From: Bacteroidota bacterium
GTDB lineage: Bacteria; Bacteroidota; Bacteroidia; Chitinophagales; Chitinophagaceae
Assembly: GCA_947452905.1 (NCBI GenBank)
Contig: CANGEP010000010.1
Span: forward strand, 23,756 to 87,755
Direction: 5' to 3'
DNA: 64,000 bases
The notes below the pieces were generated by a model. It was not told where the DNA came from and did not search any database. It saw only the letters and a list, made by a program, of their open reading frames with translations. Below are positions 10,401-18,252 of this stretch, one piece after another. The translations under genes and the position numbers were made by a program. Position 1 is the stretch's first letter. Every line of letters starts with the position of its first letter.

Positions 10401-10812
10401 ACCATTGTGGCGAATTAGGCACACAAGCTTGGTTTAAAATACTATACACTAATTCTTCATAGAATACTTGTGCATCATTTGCAGTTGCAAAATAACCATA
10501 ACGCTCTCCCCACACTCTCCAACAATTTGCCATACGATGTGCAACTTGTTTAACAGAAGTCTCTCTACCTAAAGAACCATCTGCTTGAGGAACACCTGCT
10601 TTTCTAAAATATTTTTGTGCTAAGATATCTGTAGCAATCTGACTCCATTGTTTTGGCACTTCCACATTTGTCATCTCAAATACTTTTTCTCCATTTGGAT
10701 TTTTAATCACACTATCACGATAGTCGTAATCAAATTGATCGAATGGAGAAACATTGTCTTTAGTAAATCGGCGAGAAAACTCTAAGCCTTTTTTTGTTTT
10801 TGGAGTAGCCAT
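7480..10812 (-). CDS. nrdJ: Adenosylcobalamin-dependent (class II) ribonucleotide reductase
   Basis: Reduces ribonucleotides to deoxyribonucleotides with a B12-generated radical, so it needs no oxygen and no NrdB partner. The 1,110-residue chain has the N-terminal domain, the active-site stretch [25 protein letters not shown] region (about 395-415), [22 protein letters not shown] (about 605) and a glycyl-independent barrel. An acidic low-complexity linker ([12 protein letters not shown], about 855-870) leads to a second conserved block. The C-terminus carries a CSTCG...[14 protein letters not shown] cysteine cluster that serves as a zinc-ribbon/redox tail. Monocistronic: its own promoter, a 5' stem-loop and an intrinsic terminator are visible. 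I found no cobalamin riboswitch core upstream. Confidence 0.95.
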   Translation of the reverse strand: MATPKTKKGLEFSRRFTKDNVSPFDQFDYDYRDSVIKNPNGEKVFEMTNVEVPKQWSQIATDILAQKYFRKAGVPQADGSLGRETSVKQVAHRMANCWRVWGERYGYFATANDAQVFYEELVYSILNQACVPNSPQWFNTGLHESYGITGGAQGHYYVDPTDKKLKRSTSAYERPQPHACFILSVSDDLVNEGGIMDLWTREARIFKYGSGVGTNFSQIRGANEKLSGGGSSSGLMSFLKIGDRAAGAIKSGGTTRRAAKMVCLDLDHPEVLEFINWKVQEEDKVAALVAAGYDNGYEGEAYATVSGQNSNNSVRIPNSFFKALSENGNWELKARTDGRVMKSVPAREVWEQIANAAWRCADPGTQYDTTINEWHTCPQGGRINASNPCSEYMFLDNTACNLASINLRKFFNESDNSFDVEGFEYTSRLWTTVLEVSVLMAQFPSKEVAQLSYDYRTLGLGFANLGSMLMVSGIAYDSEEARGIAGAISAIMTGVAYKTSAEMASFLGAFDKYKENKEDMLRVMRNHRAAAYDAEDAYVGIEIKPQGIKAQHTPDYLLKAATKAWDDAVKLGEKYGYRNAQTTVIAPTGTIGLVMDCDTTGVEPDFALVKFKKLSGGGYFKIINQSVPQALKNLGYTQAQNDAIVNFAVGHASFAGAPYINNESLLAKGFTQEEVDKLNGAAKSAFEIGFIFNRFTLGDACLTRLGFKEEEFADWSFSLLEALGFSEEQIDAANDYVCGTMTVEGAPELDPAHLPVFDCANKNGKKGVRYIHAHGHIRMMAACQPFLSGAISKTINLPNEATVEEIADCYLMSWQLGLKANALYRDGSKLSQPLSTKSDKKKKTDDAEEEETTADAGSQLVDLSNLTVDELLEEVQKRMAASTDTKLKRQLSRIVERKSLPAKRRGFTQKARIGGQVLFLRTGEYNDGTLGEVFIDLAKEGSTLRSLMNCFAISISVGLQYGVPLEEFVDKFVFTKFEPSGMVDHPNIKTTTSLVDFIFRSLAYEYLGRTDLVHVLDKPTVENLGEPGDITLVGKPELSSIRVTAPATSAAPAAKANVVVVAEGGSMDNVTAAAKSMQSDAPACSTCGHITIRSGTCYKCLNCGTSMGCS

Positions 10813-10848
10813 GGTCGTATTCTATTTTTAAGGGTGTTAGTTATGACC

Positions 10849-10878
10849 CCCATTAGGTTTATCAAAAACCTTGATGGG
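10849..10878 (-). promoter_or_regulatory. Stem-loop at the predicted 5' end of the nrdJ mRNA
   Basis: The arms CCCATCAAGGTTT and AAACCTAATGGG (minus strand) pair as a 5-bp and a 6-bp helix around a small internal bulge, with a 5-base loop. The predicted transcription start is at about 10877, so the hairpin would cap the transcript. It may stabilise the mRNA or be a regulator site. Confidence 0.5.
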
Positions 10879-10882
10879 TAGA

Positions 10883-10912
10883 CGAAAATATCCTTTGGTT
10901 TTGATAATTCAA
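10883..10912 (-). promoter_or_regulatory. Predicted nrdJ promoter
   Basis: On the minus strand TTG (10912-10910), a 19-bp spacer and TATTTTCG (10890-10883) match the Bacteroidota promoter consensus with one base off in the -7 box. The resulting leader is about 65 nt. Confidence 0.5.
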
Positions 10913-11136
10913 CACCCGAAATATCAACAGCTGTGGAAAATCTATGTGAATATTATCAAAGTCCATATCCCCGTTGAATTGCATGATTTATCCCCATGTG
11001 ATGTTAGTTTCTTAGAAAAAAAATAGGGGTGATTTCGGATTTTTTAGTAATAAATAGGTCCGGCGTACTTATGTATGATTAAAAATGATAATTTTGAGCA
11101 TTCAAGCCCTGTAAACTGTAGCGATAGATTAAACAA
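10913..11136. other. Divergent intergenic region between nrdJ and GGGP synthase
   Basis: The gene-free stretch spans 10813-11136. Besides the nrdJ promoter and leader hairpin it holds two sequences one base away from the DnaA box TTATCCACA: TTTTCCACA on the minus strand (10932-10940) and TTATCCCCA on the plus strand (10988-10996). TAATTTTG at 11089-11096 could be the -7 box of the plus-strand gene. No RNA gene or riboswitch core is recognisable. Confidence 0.4.
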
Positions 11137-11883
11137 ATGAAGTCACATTTATACCCACATATACAAAGCCTCAAAGCCGCAAAAAAGAAAGGCTTTGCCG
11201 TTTTAATTGATCCTGATAAATTAGACGAAAAAGGATTATTAACAACCATTGAAGTAGCTAAGTCAGCTGCCGTGGATTTCTTTTTTGTGGGTGGTAGTTT
11301 GGTAGTTACCGATACTTTAGATACTGTTGTAAGCACTATAAAAAAGCTTTGCGATATACCTGTTATTTTGTTCCCTGGTTCACCTGACCAAATAACTCCA
11401 AAAGCGGACGCCTTATTGTATCTTTCTTTGATATCGGGTCGTAATGCTGAATTATTAATAGGTCAACATGTTATTAGCGCACCCTTTGTAAAACAAAGTG
11501 GTTTAGAAATCATCCCAGTGGGTTATATGCTAGTGGATGGAGGAACCCCTACCACCGTTTCCTATATTTCCAATACCAACCCAATCCCTTCCAATAAAAA
11601 TGATATTGCCTCTTGTACTGCCATGGCAGGTGAAATGTTGGGCCTAAAACTTATATATATGGATGCTGGCAGTGGCGCTCAAAAAGCAATTCCTACCACC
11701 ATGATTAGCCAGGTTGCTAAGTATATTCAAATTCCAATTATTGTAGGTGGTGGCATCACGACTGCCGAAAAAGCAAAAGAAAATTGTATTGCCGGAGCAG
11801 ATATAATTGTAGTGGGTAATGCGGTTGAAAAAGATCCTGCATTAATACAATCCATTGCTACAGCGATTCATAGCTTAAACTAA
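11137..11883 (+). CDS. Geranylgeranylglyceryl/heptaprenylglyceryl phosphate synthase family protein
   Basis: Joins a polyprenyl diphosphate to glycerol-1-phosphate through an ether bond; this TIM-barrel family is known in archaea and, among bacteria, in Bacteroidota (GGGPS) and Firmicutes (PcrB). The 248-residue protein shows the glycerol-1-phosphate and phosphate-binding signatures: VLIDPDKL (about residues 22-29), FFVGGSLV (about 51-58), LFPGSPDQI (about 76-84), YMDAGSGA (about 172-179) and the C-terminal VGGGITTAEKA and DIIVVGNAVE. The protein is cytosolic. Which prenyl chain it uses and what lipid is made are unknown. It is transcribed alone and converges on the LytTR regulator gene. Confidence 0.9.
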   Translation: MKSHLYPHIQSLKAAKKKGFAVLIDPDKLDEKGLLTTIEVAKSAAVDFFFVGGSLVVTDTLDTVVSTIKKLCDIPVILFPGSPDQITPKADALLYLSLISGRNAELLIGQHVISAPFVKQSGLEIIPVGYMLVDGGTPTTVSYISNTNPIPSNKNDIASCTAMAGEMLGLKLIYMDAGSGAQKAIPTTMISQVAKYIQIPIIVGGGITTAEKAKENCIAGADIIVVGNAVEKDPALIQSIATAIHSLN

Positions 11884-11899
11884 AATAGGCTTCCTGCAA

Positions 11900-12631
11900 T
11901 TAAAAACTCATCATCTCTTTAAACTTAACCGTTTGACGGCGACTAATTTCAATTTTTTCGCCTCCTTTTAATTCCACTAACAACCCCCCATTAAAATAAG
12001 GTTCTATTTTTTCGATCCAGTGTAAGTTAATGACATGCTTTCGATTGGCTCTAAAAAATACACGTTCATCCAAACGATCTTCCAATGCATTTAAGGATTT
12101 TAATATGAGTGGCTTGTGGCCCGCAAAATATACTTTGGCATAATTACCTACGCTTTCAAAGAGTCTGATTTCAGCCAATTTTACAAACCAACATTTTTCA
12201 CCATCTTTTACAAATACTTGATCTGCTTCTGTTAAAGGACCTCGACTAGTGCCTAATAAACTAGCTTGTTCCAATTGAATTTCGGTTTGTAGTTTTTGAA
12301 TCGCATCAGCCAATCTTTTTGGATCGATAGGTTTTAATAAATAATCGAGCGCATTAACTTCAAAAGCTTTTAAAGCAAACTCATCATAGGCTGTAGTAAA
12401 AATAACACGAGGTGCTTTTTCTAGTTCTGCTAGTAAATCAAAACCTGTTTTACCCGGCATTTGAATGTCTAAAAATATTAAATCAGGTCTGGCTAAATCT
12501 ACTTTTTCAATTCCCTCATCTACCCCGCTAGCTTCGTCTATAATTTGTATTTCAGGATGTAGTTCTAGTAATTTTTTTAACTCATTTCGAGCTAGTCTTT
12601 CATCGTCTATAATAATGGCTTTGATGGGCAT
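11900..12631 (-). CDS. LytTR-family response regulator
   Basis: 243 residues. An N-terminal receiver domain has the acidic pocket DDE (residues 9-11), the phosphoacceptor Asp55 (LIFLDIQMPG), the Thr of VIFTTAYDEFA and the Lys of LLKPI. The C-terminal LytTR DNA-binding domain (about 140-243) contains GNYAKVYF and FFRANRKHVINLHWIEKIEP. The sensor kinase gene lies immediately upstream with 5 bp between them, so the two form a phosphorelay pair. Target genes are unknown; LytTR regulators usually bind direct repeats upstream of few promoters. Confidence 0.93.
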   Translation of the reverse strand: MPIKAIIIDDERLARNELKKLLELHPEIQIIDEASGVDEGIEKVDLARPDLIFLDIQMPGKTGFDLLAELEKAPRVIFTTAYDEFALKAFEVNALDYLLKPIDPKRLADAIQKLQTEIQLEQASLLGTSRGPLTEADQVFVKDGEKCWFVKLAEIRLFESVGNYAKVYFAGHKPLILKSLNALEDRLDERVFFRANRKHVINLHWIEKIEPYFNGGLLVELKGGEKIEISRRQTVKFKEMMSF

Positions 12632-12636
12632 GGCTT

Positions 12637-13677
12637 TTATTTCTTAATGGGTATAACTAATTTGGCTGTCACTTGATTTGGTTGGCATTGATAAATTTCA
12701 AAAAGAGCGTTACCTCGGTATAAAATATTTAATCTTTCTCGGGTACTTTGTAAACCAAACCCATCTGATTCTGTTTCTAACAAAACTCCATTGTTTTGCA
12801 CTTTTAAAATATGTTTATCTGCTTCAAATGTGGAGATAATTTTTATAAAGCAATCGCCAGGTTGCTTACCCAGTCCGTGTTTTATAGCATTTTCTACCAA
12901 AGTTTGCAACATCATTGGAGGGATAGGATTTGCCAATGTTTCTTGATCAATTTTGAATTCAACTTTTAATCTATCTGCAAATCTTATATACTCTAAGGCT
13001 AAATAATCTTTTACAATTGATAGTTCTTTTTCTAGTGTAGTTACTTCCACTTTATCCACTTGTATACTACTTCTTAAAATGTTACTAAGCTCCGTAATGG
13101 CTTGTCTTGCTCGTGTAGGATCTTCATCTACTAAGGCTCGTATACTATTAAGGGCATTAAAAATAAAATGCGGATTGATTTGAGATTTAATTGTTTTTAA
13201 TTCTAACTCTTTAATGATGGTCTCCAACTTTACTTTATTGATGGCTTCCAAATTGGCAAACTCTATATAATGCCATAAAATATAGATGGACATCCAAACT
13301 AAAAAAAGTGGCGTATCAAAAACAACACTAAATACAAAACGTCGACCAATAGGAAACTTTCTACCAGGCTCATATAGTTTTAACAAATCCGCCAAATAAC
13401 TGGTAGCAAAACTATATAAAGCCGAAAAAATAAATAATATCAACACCATCTTCCACCATTGATTAGCTACAATGGGTGGTCTTAATTTAAACCTATGTAA
13501 GGTTTGTCTTAATAAATGGGTAATCAAAATCCCCAAAGTAAGATTCAAGAGCAATCTTGGATAAAAAATAGGATTGAGTTGCTTGTCTAAAATGGAAGCA
13601 AAAAACAAAATAGTTAAGCCATAGCTTAGCCACCCAGCGATTTGCGAAACCCAATATAAACTCAGCTTTTTTTGCAT
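12637..13677 (-). CDS. LytS-type sensor histidine kinase (His_kinase family)
   Basis: 346 residues with about four membrane helices in the first 140 residues and no large periplasmic sensor domain. The phosphoacceptor His170 lies in the family motif NPHFIFNALNSIRALV. An ATPase domain follows, with the N-box in LVENAIKHGLGKQ and a glycine-rich GFGLQSTRERL. Kinases of this kind signal to LytTR regulators, and the cognate regulator follows 5 bp downstream. The stimulus cannot be deduced; such short four-helix sensors may read membrane state or a hydrophobic ligand. Confidence 0.92.
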   Translation of the reverse strand: MQKKLSLYWVSQIAGWLSYGLTILFFASILDKQLNPIFYPRLLLNLTLGILITHLLRQTLHRFKLRPPIVANQWWKMVLILFIFSALYSFATSYLADLLKLYEPGRKFPIGRRFVFSVVFDTPLFLVWMSIYILWHYIEFANLEAINKVKLETIIKELELKTIKSQINPHFIFNALNSIRALVDEDPTRARQAITELSNILRSSIQVDKVEVTTLEKELSIVKDYLALEYIRFADRLKVEFKIDQETLANPIPPMMLQTLVENAIKHGLGKQPGDCFIKIISTFEADKHILKVQNNGVLLETESDGFGLQSTRERLNILYRGNALFEIYQCQPNQVTAKLVIPIKK

Positions 13678-13826
13678 AACTCAAATTTACTCATTAATTG
13701 AGGCTTTTGGGGTGGTTTTTGGGATTAATGGTCAATTAAGGGTATAAGAGGAAATACCCTAATTGGCGCTAAACTTTTGCTCTATATTTACGTTATTAAC
13801 TTACATTTACATTACAATTATCACGC

Positions 13827-15755
13827 ATGCATTTTGAGGCTGGCCCCATATTAAAAACCATCAATTCCCCAGAGGACCTAAAAAAAGTTTCTCGTGAAAA
13901 ATTGCACCAGGTTTGCGACGAACTGCGTCAATACATTATTGATGTGGTGAGTGTGCAAGGTGGGCACTTCGCTTCTAGCTTAGGTGTGGTGGAATTAAGT
14001 GTGGCTTTACATTATGTTTACAATACCCCTTACGATCAACTAGTCTGGGATGTGGGTCATCAAGCCTATGGTCATAAAATATTAACTGGTCGTCGTGAAG
14101 AATTTGTAAGCAACCGAAAATATAAGGGCATGAGTGGATTTCCTAAAAGATCGGAAAGCCCTTATGATACTTTTGGAGTTGGCCACTCCTCCACCTCTAT
14201 TTCTGCAGCCTTAGGTATGTCAATGGCAGCTAAGTATAAAGGAGAGGACCGAAAATCAGTGGCAATCATTGGTGATGGATCGATGACAGCTGGTATGGCT
14301 TTTGAAGCAATGAATCATGCGGGTGTAGCAGATAGTGACATGCTTATTATTTTGAATGATAATTGTATGAGCATCGACCCCAATGTAGGTGCTCTAAAAG
14401 AATATTTAACAGATATTAGTATTTCACCTACCTATAATAAATTTAGAGATGAACTTTGGAATGTGATGGGCAAATTGCCAATTGGAAAATCTTTTACTAG
14501 AGAAATGGCTTCTAAAGTGGAGGCAGGTTTAAAAGGGGTGGTTTCTAAGAGTAGTAATTTATTCGAAGCCTTACAACTTCGCTATTTTGGGCCTATTGAT
14601 GGTCATAATATTACAAAGTTGGTTGACACTTTAAAAGACTTAAGAGAAATACCTGGACCCAAAATATTACATATACTTACCGTTAAAGGAAAAGGATATG
14701 AACTAGCCGAAAAGGATCAAACCAAATGGCATGCACCAGGCTTATTTGATAAATTAACTGGGGAGATTATTAAGAAAAAAATCGAAGCCCCGCAGCCTCC
14801 TAAGTACCAAGATGTATTTGGCAAAAGCTTAGTTAGTTTAGCTGAATCCAATAAAAATATTATGGGTATTACTCCTGCAATGCCCAGCGGTTCCTCTTTA
14901 AAATTCATGATGGAAGCAATGCCTGATCGTGCCTTTGATGTAGGTATTTGTGAACAACATGCAGTCACCTTAAGTGCTGGTTTAGCCACACAAGGCATGA
15001 AAGTGTTTTGTAATATTTATAGCTCCTTTATGCAACGTGCCTATGATCAAGTGATACATGATGTTGCTTTACAAAAATTGCCAGTTGTTTTTTGTTTAGA
15101 CCGTGCTGGTTTAGTAGGAGAAGATGGTCCTACTCATCATGGTTGTTATGATATTTCTTTTTTTAGATGTATACCCAATATGATTATTGCTGCTCCCATG
15201 AATGAACAGGAGTTGCGCAATCTCATGTATACAGCTCAATTAGAATCTACCAAATTGCCTTTTGTGATTCGTTATCCAAGAGGGGAAGGTGTGATGGTGG
15301 ATTGGGAAAAACCTTTCGAAGAACTAACTATTGGAAAAGGTCGTAAATTAAAAGATGGTAAAGAGGTTGCCATACTCAGTTTAGGACATCCTGGAAACTT
15401 TGCACAAACAGCTATTCGCAATTTAAGAACAGAAGGTATTGATGCTGCGCATTATGATATTCGTTTTGTAAAACCATTAGACGAAGCTTTATTACATGAA
15501 GTATTTACTAACTATTCAAAAATAGTAACTGTAGAAGACGCCACTGTGGTTGGAGGAATGGGCTCTGCCATTTTAGAGTTCATGAATACACATGGCTATC
15601 AAAGTCAAATTACTATCTTAGGTATACCAGATACTATTGTAGAACACGGTAGCTTAAAAGAATTGCATGCCGAATGTCACTATGATGCGTTGGCTATTTC
15701 AGATGCCGTAAAAGCCTTGCTAGCAAAGGATATTACAAGTGCTGTATTAGTTTAA
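13827..15755 (+). CDS. dxs: 1-deoxy-D-xylulose-5-phosphate synthase
   Basis: First step of the MEP isoprenoid route: condenses pyruvate and glyceraldehyde-3-phosphate with thiamine diphosphate. The 642-residue length is normal. Signatures are GGHFASSLGVVELSVALHYV (about residues 45-64), the thiamine-diphosphate motif GDGSMTAGMAFEAMNHA (about 149-165) with DNCMSIDPNVGAL, YFGPIDGHN, and the C-terminal transketolase-type domains with EQHAVTLSAGLA and GLVGEDGPTHHG. The last 9 bp overlap the 3' end of scpA on the other strand. It would feed the prenyl donors used by GGGP synthase, 2 kb upstream. Confidence 0.96.
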   Translation: MHFEAGPILKTINSPEDLKKVSREKLHQVCDELRQYIIDVVSVQGGHFASSLGVVELSVALHYVYNTPYDQLVWDVGHQAYGHKILTGRREEFVSNRKYKGMSGFPKRSESPYDTFGVGHSSTSISAALGMSMAAKYKGEDRKSVAIIGDGSMTAGMAFEAMNHAGVADSDMLIILNDNCMSIDPNVGALKEYLTDISISPTYNKFRDELWNVMGKLPIGKSFTREMASKVEAGLKGVVSKSSNLFEALQLRYFGPIDGHNITKLVDTLKDLREIPGPKILHILTVKGKGYELAEKDQTKWHAPGLFDKLTGEIIKKKIEAPQPPKYQDVFGKSLVSLAESNKNIMGITPAMPSGSSLKFMMEAMPDRAFDVGICEQHAVTLSAGLATQGMKVFCNIYSSFMQRAYDQVIHDVALQKLPVVFCLDRAGLVGEDGPTHHGCYDISFFRCIPNMIIAAPMNEQELRNLMYTAQLESTKLPFVIRYPRGEGVMVDWEKPFEELTIGKGRKLKDGKEVAILSLGHPGNFAQTAIRNLRTEGIDAAHYDIRFVKPLDEALLHEVFTNYSKIVTVEDATVVGGMGSAILEFMNTHGYQSQITILGIPDTIVEHGSLKELHAECHYDALAISDAVKALLAKDITSAVLV

Positions 15756-16619
15756 ACTAGGATCAAAATCGCCTTCTCCATCTAAAGGCGCATCTTTAAA
15801 GCTTTCTAAATCCGCTTTTGTTTCATACGAATCGAAGGTGTCAATATGACCTGGTTCTAAATCCTCTTCTCTGTTTTCATTCCATTCAACGATGAAATTA
15901 TTTTTACCTTCTCCTACTAATAATTTCATGTATTTCTGTTGTGATAATTCTAATATCGATAAGAATAAAAACAAAGCGTGAACACGGTCTTCACAGATAT
16001 CAAAAACTTTTTCGAAAGAGACGGTTTTTTCGCCTTGTACTAAATTTAATAAATACTCTCTACTACCCTCCATCGTATAGTTATATCTTACTACCGTATG
16101 TACAGGTTTGTTTTGACGATCTTGTAATCGAGTCATTACTTTTTCAAAAGCTTTCATCAATTTGAATAAAGTAACCGTATGTAATTCAGTACCTTCTGCT
16201 GCCTCTTCTCCTACTAAAGACATTTCGTGGTTGATATTTCCACGCTTCATCATAAGCATTCTTAGGGATTCCAAATCGGCCATTTGCACTGCCGCTTCTT
16301 TATATTTCTTGTACTCTAAAATTTTATCAATTAACTCTTGTCTAGGATCAATTTCATTTCCAAGAGCATCCATTTCCTTGCGAGGTAATAATAATTTTGC
16401 TTTAATACGCATAAGCGTAGAAACGAATAAAATAAACTCACTACTTAACTCGATATTTAACTTATCCTGGGTATGAATAAAATCCAAGAAGTCTTGAATG
16501 ATTTTAGTGATTGGAATATTATAAATATCCATCTCATCTCTCTCAATAAAGAATAACAATAAGTCAAAAGGACCCTCAAACTGGTCAACCTTAATCGAAT
16601 AATTAGTGTGCATACTCAT
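15747..16619 (-). CDS. scpA: Segregation and condensation protein A (kleisin)
   Basis: Kleisin subunit that bridges the heads of the SMC dimer in chromosome condensation. The conserved N-terminal block is YSIKVDQFEGPFDLLLFFIE, followed by IYNIPITKIIQDFLDF and the helical FILFVSTLMRIKAKLLLP. The C-terminal winged-helix part (about residues 175-245) ends in an acidic tail. I chose the ATG at 16619 (MSMHTNYS); the ATG at 16613 is equally possible. A further in-frame ATG at 16664 would add a hydrophobic stretch not expected in this protein. The gene overlaps dxs by 9 bp tail to tail. No scpB is in the window. Confidence 0.9.
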   Translation of the reverse strand: MSMHTNYSIKVDQFEGPFDLLLFFIERDEMDIYNIPITKIIQDFLDFIHTQDKLNIELSSEFILFVSTLMRIKAKLLLPRKEMDALGNEIDPRQELIDKILEYKKYKEAAVQMADLESLRMLMMKRGNINHEMSLVGEEAAEGTELHTVTLFKLMKAFEKVMTRLQDRQNKPVHTVVRYNYTMEGSREYLLNLVQGEKTVSFEKVFDICEDRVHALFLFLSILELSQQKYMKLLVGEGKNNFIVEWNENREEDLEPGHIDTFDSYETKADLESFKDAPLDGEGDFDPSLN

Positions 16620-16721
16620 AGTGTACAAAGAAAAGCAAACAGCTGCAAAAATTGGCAGAAACATTCAATATTTATCCACTTTTTGAGCAATCTTGAGCAT
16701 CTTTGTGAAAAATTCAAATAG

Positions 16722-17609
16722 ATGCAACAGAACTGGACCAATTGGCTTGTTTTTGTACTCCTTTCTATTGTTTGGGGTAGCTCTTTTATACTCATGAAAG
16801 AGGGTATGCAAGTGTTTAGTCCCTACCAAGTTGCCTCATTAAGAATGTTCTTTGCGGGCCTTGTTTTAGCCCCCTTTGCCTTTAAAGCTTGGGCTAAAAT
16901 ACCATCTCATAAAATGGGTTTGGTGATTGTTTCTGGGGTGGTAGGAAATTTTATTCCTGCTTATTTATTTTGTGTAGCAGAAACACAAATTGATAGCTCT
17001 TTAGCTGGCATACTCAATTCGCTCACTCCCCTTTTTACGATAATTGTGGGTCTAATGTTTTTTAATACTTCTACCAACCTTATCAAAATTACAGGTATCA
17101 TCATTGGATTTATTGGACTTAGCTTTTTAATGGTAAGTGGCAAAGAAGTGAGCTTGCATAATTTGTCTTATGCTTCTTTGGTATTAATAGCTACTTTATT
17201 ATATGGTATAAACGTGAATATGGTAGGAAGACATTTGCAAAATATAGGCTCTTTAAATATTGCTTCCATTGCCTTTACTTTTTTAATTATACCTAGTGCA
17301 CTAGTATTATGCTTTACAGATTTTTTTAATTACTCTTTTACACAATCCACTGTTCAACATTCTTTATTAGCAAGTGCTGTACTAGGTATTGTAGGCACTT
17401 CAATTGCCACCATCTTATTTTATTTTTTAGTAAAAAGAGCGGGGGTTTTATTTGGCTCTCTAGTAACCTATGGCATACCGATTGTAGCAGTAGGATGGGG
17501 TGTCGCCTATGGTGAATCACTTAGCCTACAACAAGTAGGTTGCTTAGCCATCATTTTATTGGGTGTAACAATTGTAAACAGAGGGAACCGAAAAATTAAA
17601 CAGTCATAA
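16722..17609 (+). CDS. EamA-family (DMT) transporter
   Basis: 295 residues with about ten hydrophobic helices arranged as two EamA repeats. The first starts WLVFVLLSIVWGSSFILMKEG, with the typical YQVASLRMFFAG. The second begins at about residue 150. The family exports or exchanges small metabolites such as amino acids or nucleosides across the inner membrane; the substrate cannot be inferred. The stop lies within the convergent frr gene, overlapping it by 14 bp. It is divergent from scpA with about 100 bp between. Confidence 0.88.
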   Translation: MQQNWTNWLVFVLLSIVWGSSFILMKEGMQVFSPYQVASLRMFFAGLVLAPFAFKAWAKIPSHKMGLVIVSGVVGNFIPAYLFCVAETQIDSSLAGILNSLTPLFTIIVGLMFFNTSTNLIKITGIIIGFIGLSFLMVSGKEVSLHNLSYASLVLIATLLYGINVNMVGRHLQNIGSLNIASIAFTFLIIPSALVLCFTDFFNYSFTQSTVQHSLLASAVLGIVGTSIATILFYFLVKRAGVLFGSLVTYGIPIVAVGWGVAYGESLSLQQVGCLAIILLGVTIVNRGNRKIKQS

Positions 17610-18159
17610 TCTCTTTCTCCTTAGCTTCTAGATGCTTTTCAACTTGTGCAATATATTTATCAGTTAATGCCTGAATAGTATCTTCAGCTCCTTTGCAAAT
17701 ATCTTCGCTGGTACCGTCTTTTTGTAGTTTTTTAACTTGCTCAATATGATCTCTTCTAATATTACGAATGGCCACTTTACTTTGTTCTCCCTCGCCACTT
17801 GCCTTTTTAAATAACTCTTTACGACGCTCTTCTGTTAATGGTGGCGTAAACAATCTAATATTAATACCATCATTTTGTGGTGTAATACCAATGTTAGCCG
17901 CCATAATAGATCTTTCAATTAAGGCTAACATATTCTTTTCCCAAGGTTGTATACTTATAGTTCTGGAATCTAACACTTGTACATTCGCTACCTGCGATAT
18001 AGGTGTGGGTGCTCCATAATAATCCACATTAATGCCCTCTAAAATGGAAGGACTTGCCTTACCTGCTCTAATCTTTGAAATTTCGATTTCTAAGTGATTG
18101 ATGGCCTTTTTCATGCCACTCTCTGCATCGGTCGTAATTTTGTTTAAATCAGCTGACAT
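17596..18159 (-). CDS. frr: Ribosome recycling factor
   Basis: Splits post-termination ribosomes together with EF-G. The start is the ATG at 18159 (MSADLNKITTDAES); the longer frame begins at a TTG two codons earlier. The 187-residue chain shows the conserved KIRAGKASPSILEGI, VDYYGAPTPISQVANV, ISIQPWEKNML and the basic VAIRNIRRDHIEQVKKLQKDG of the long three-helix domain. A possible -7 box, TAGATTTG, lies at 18179-18186 on the minus strand. The 3' end overlaps the EamA transporter gene by 14 bp. Confidence 0.95.
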   Translation of the reverse strand: MSADLNKITTDAESGMKKAINHLEIEISKIRAGKASPSILEGINVDYYGAPTPISQVANVQVLDSRTISIQPWEKNMLALIERSIMAANIGITPQNDGINIRLFTPPLTEERRKELFKKASGEGEQSKVAIRNIRRDHIEQVKKLQKDGTSEDICKGAEDTIQALTDKYIAQVEKHLEAKEKEIMTV

Positions 18160-18178
18160 AATCAATAATTTGAGAGCA

Positions 18179-18186
18179 CAAATCTA
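18179..18186 (-). promoter_or_regulatory. Candidate -7 element for frr
   Basis: TAGATTTG on the minus strand matches TAnnTTTG, 19 bp before the ATG at 18159. No TTG is seen at the right distance, so support rests on one box. Confidence 0.35.
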
Positions 18187-18224
18187 CACAAATCATCGTA
18201 TTCTACATAAGTCTTTTTTTTAGT

Positions 18225-18232
18225 TATCTTTG
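18225..18232 (+). promoter_or_regulatory. Candidate -7 element for the transketolase subunit gene
   Basis: TATCTTTG matches TAnnTTTG, 20 bp before the ATG at 18253; a TTC lies 21 bp upstream of it in place of TTG. Confidence 0.4.
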
Positions 18233-18252
18233 CCCCTATAGATACCCAAATT

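Noticed and set aside
10813..11136. Cobalamin riboswitch ahead of the B12-dependent reductase
   Set aside because: The conserved GCCACTG core and the usual long folded leader are not found on the minus strand; only a simple stem-loop is present.
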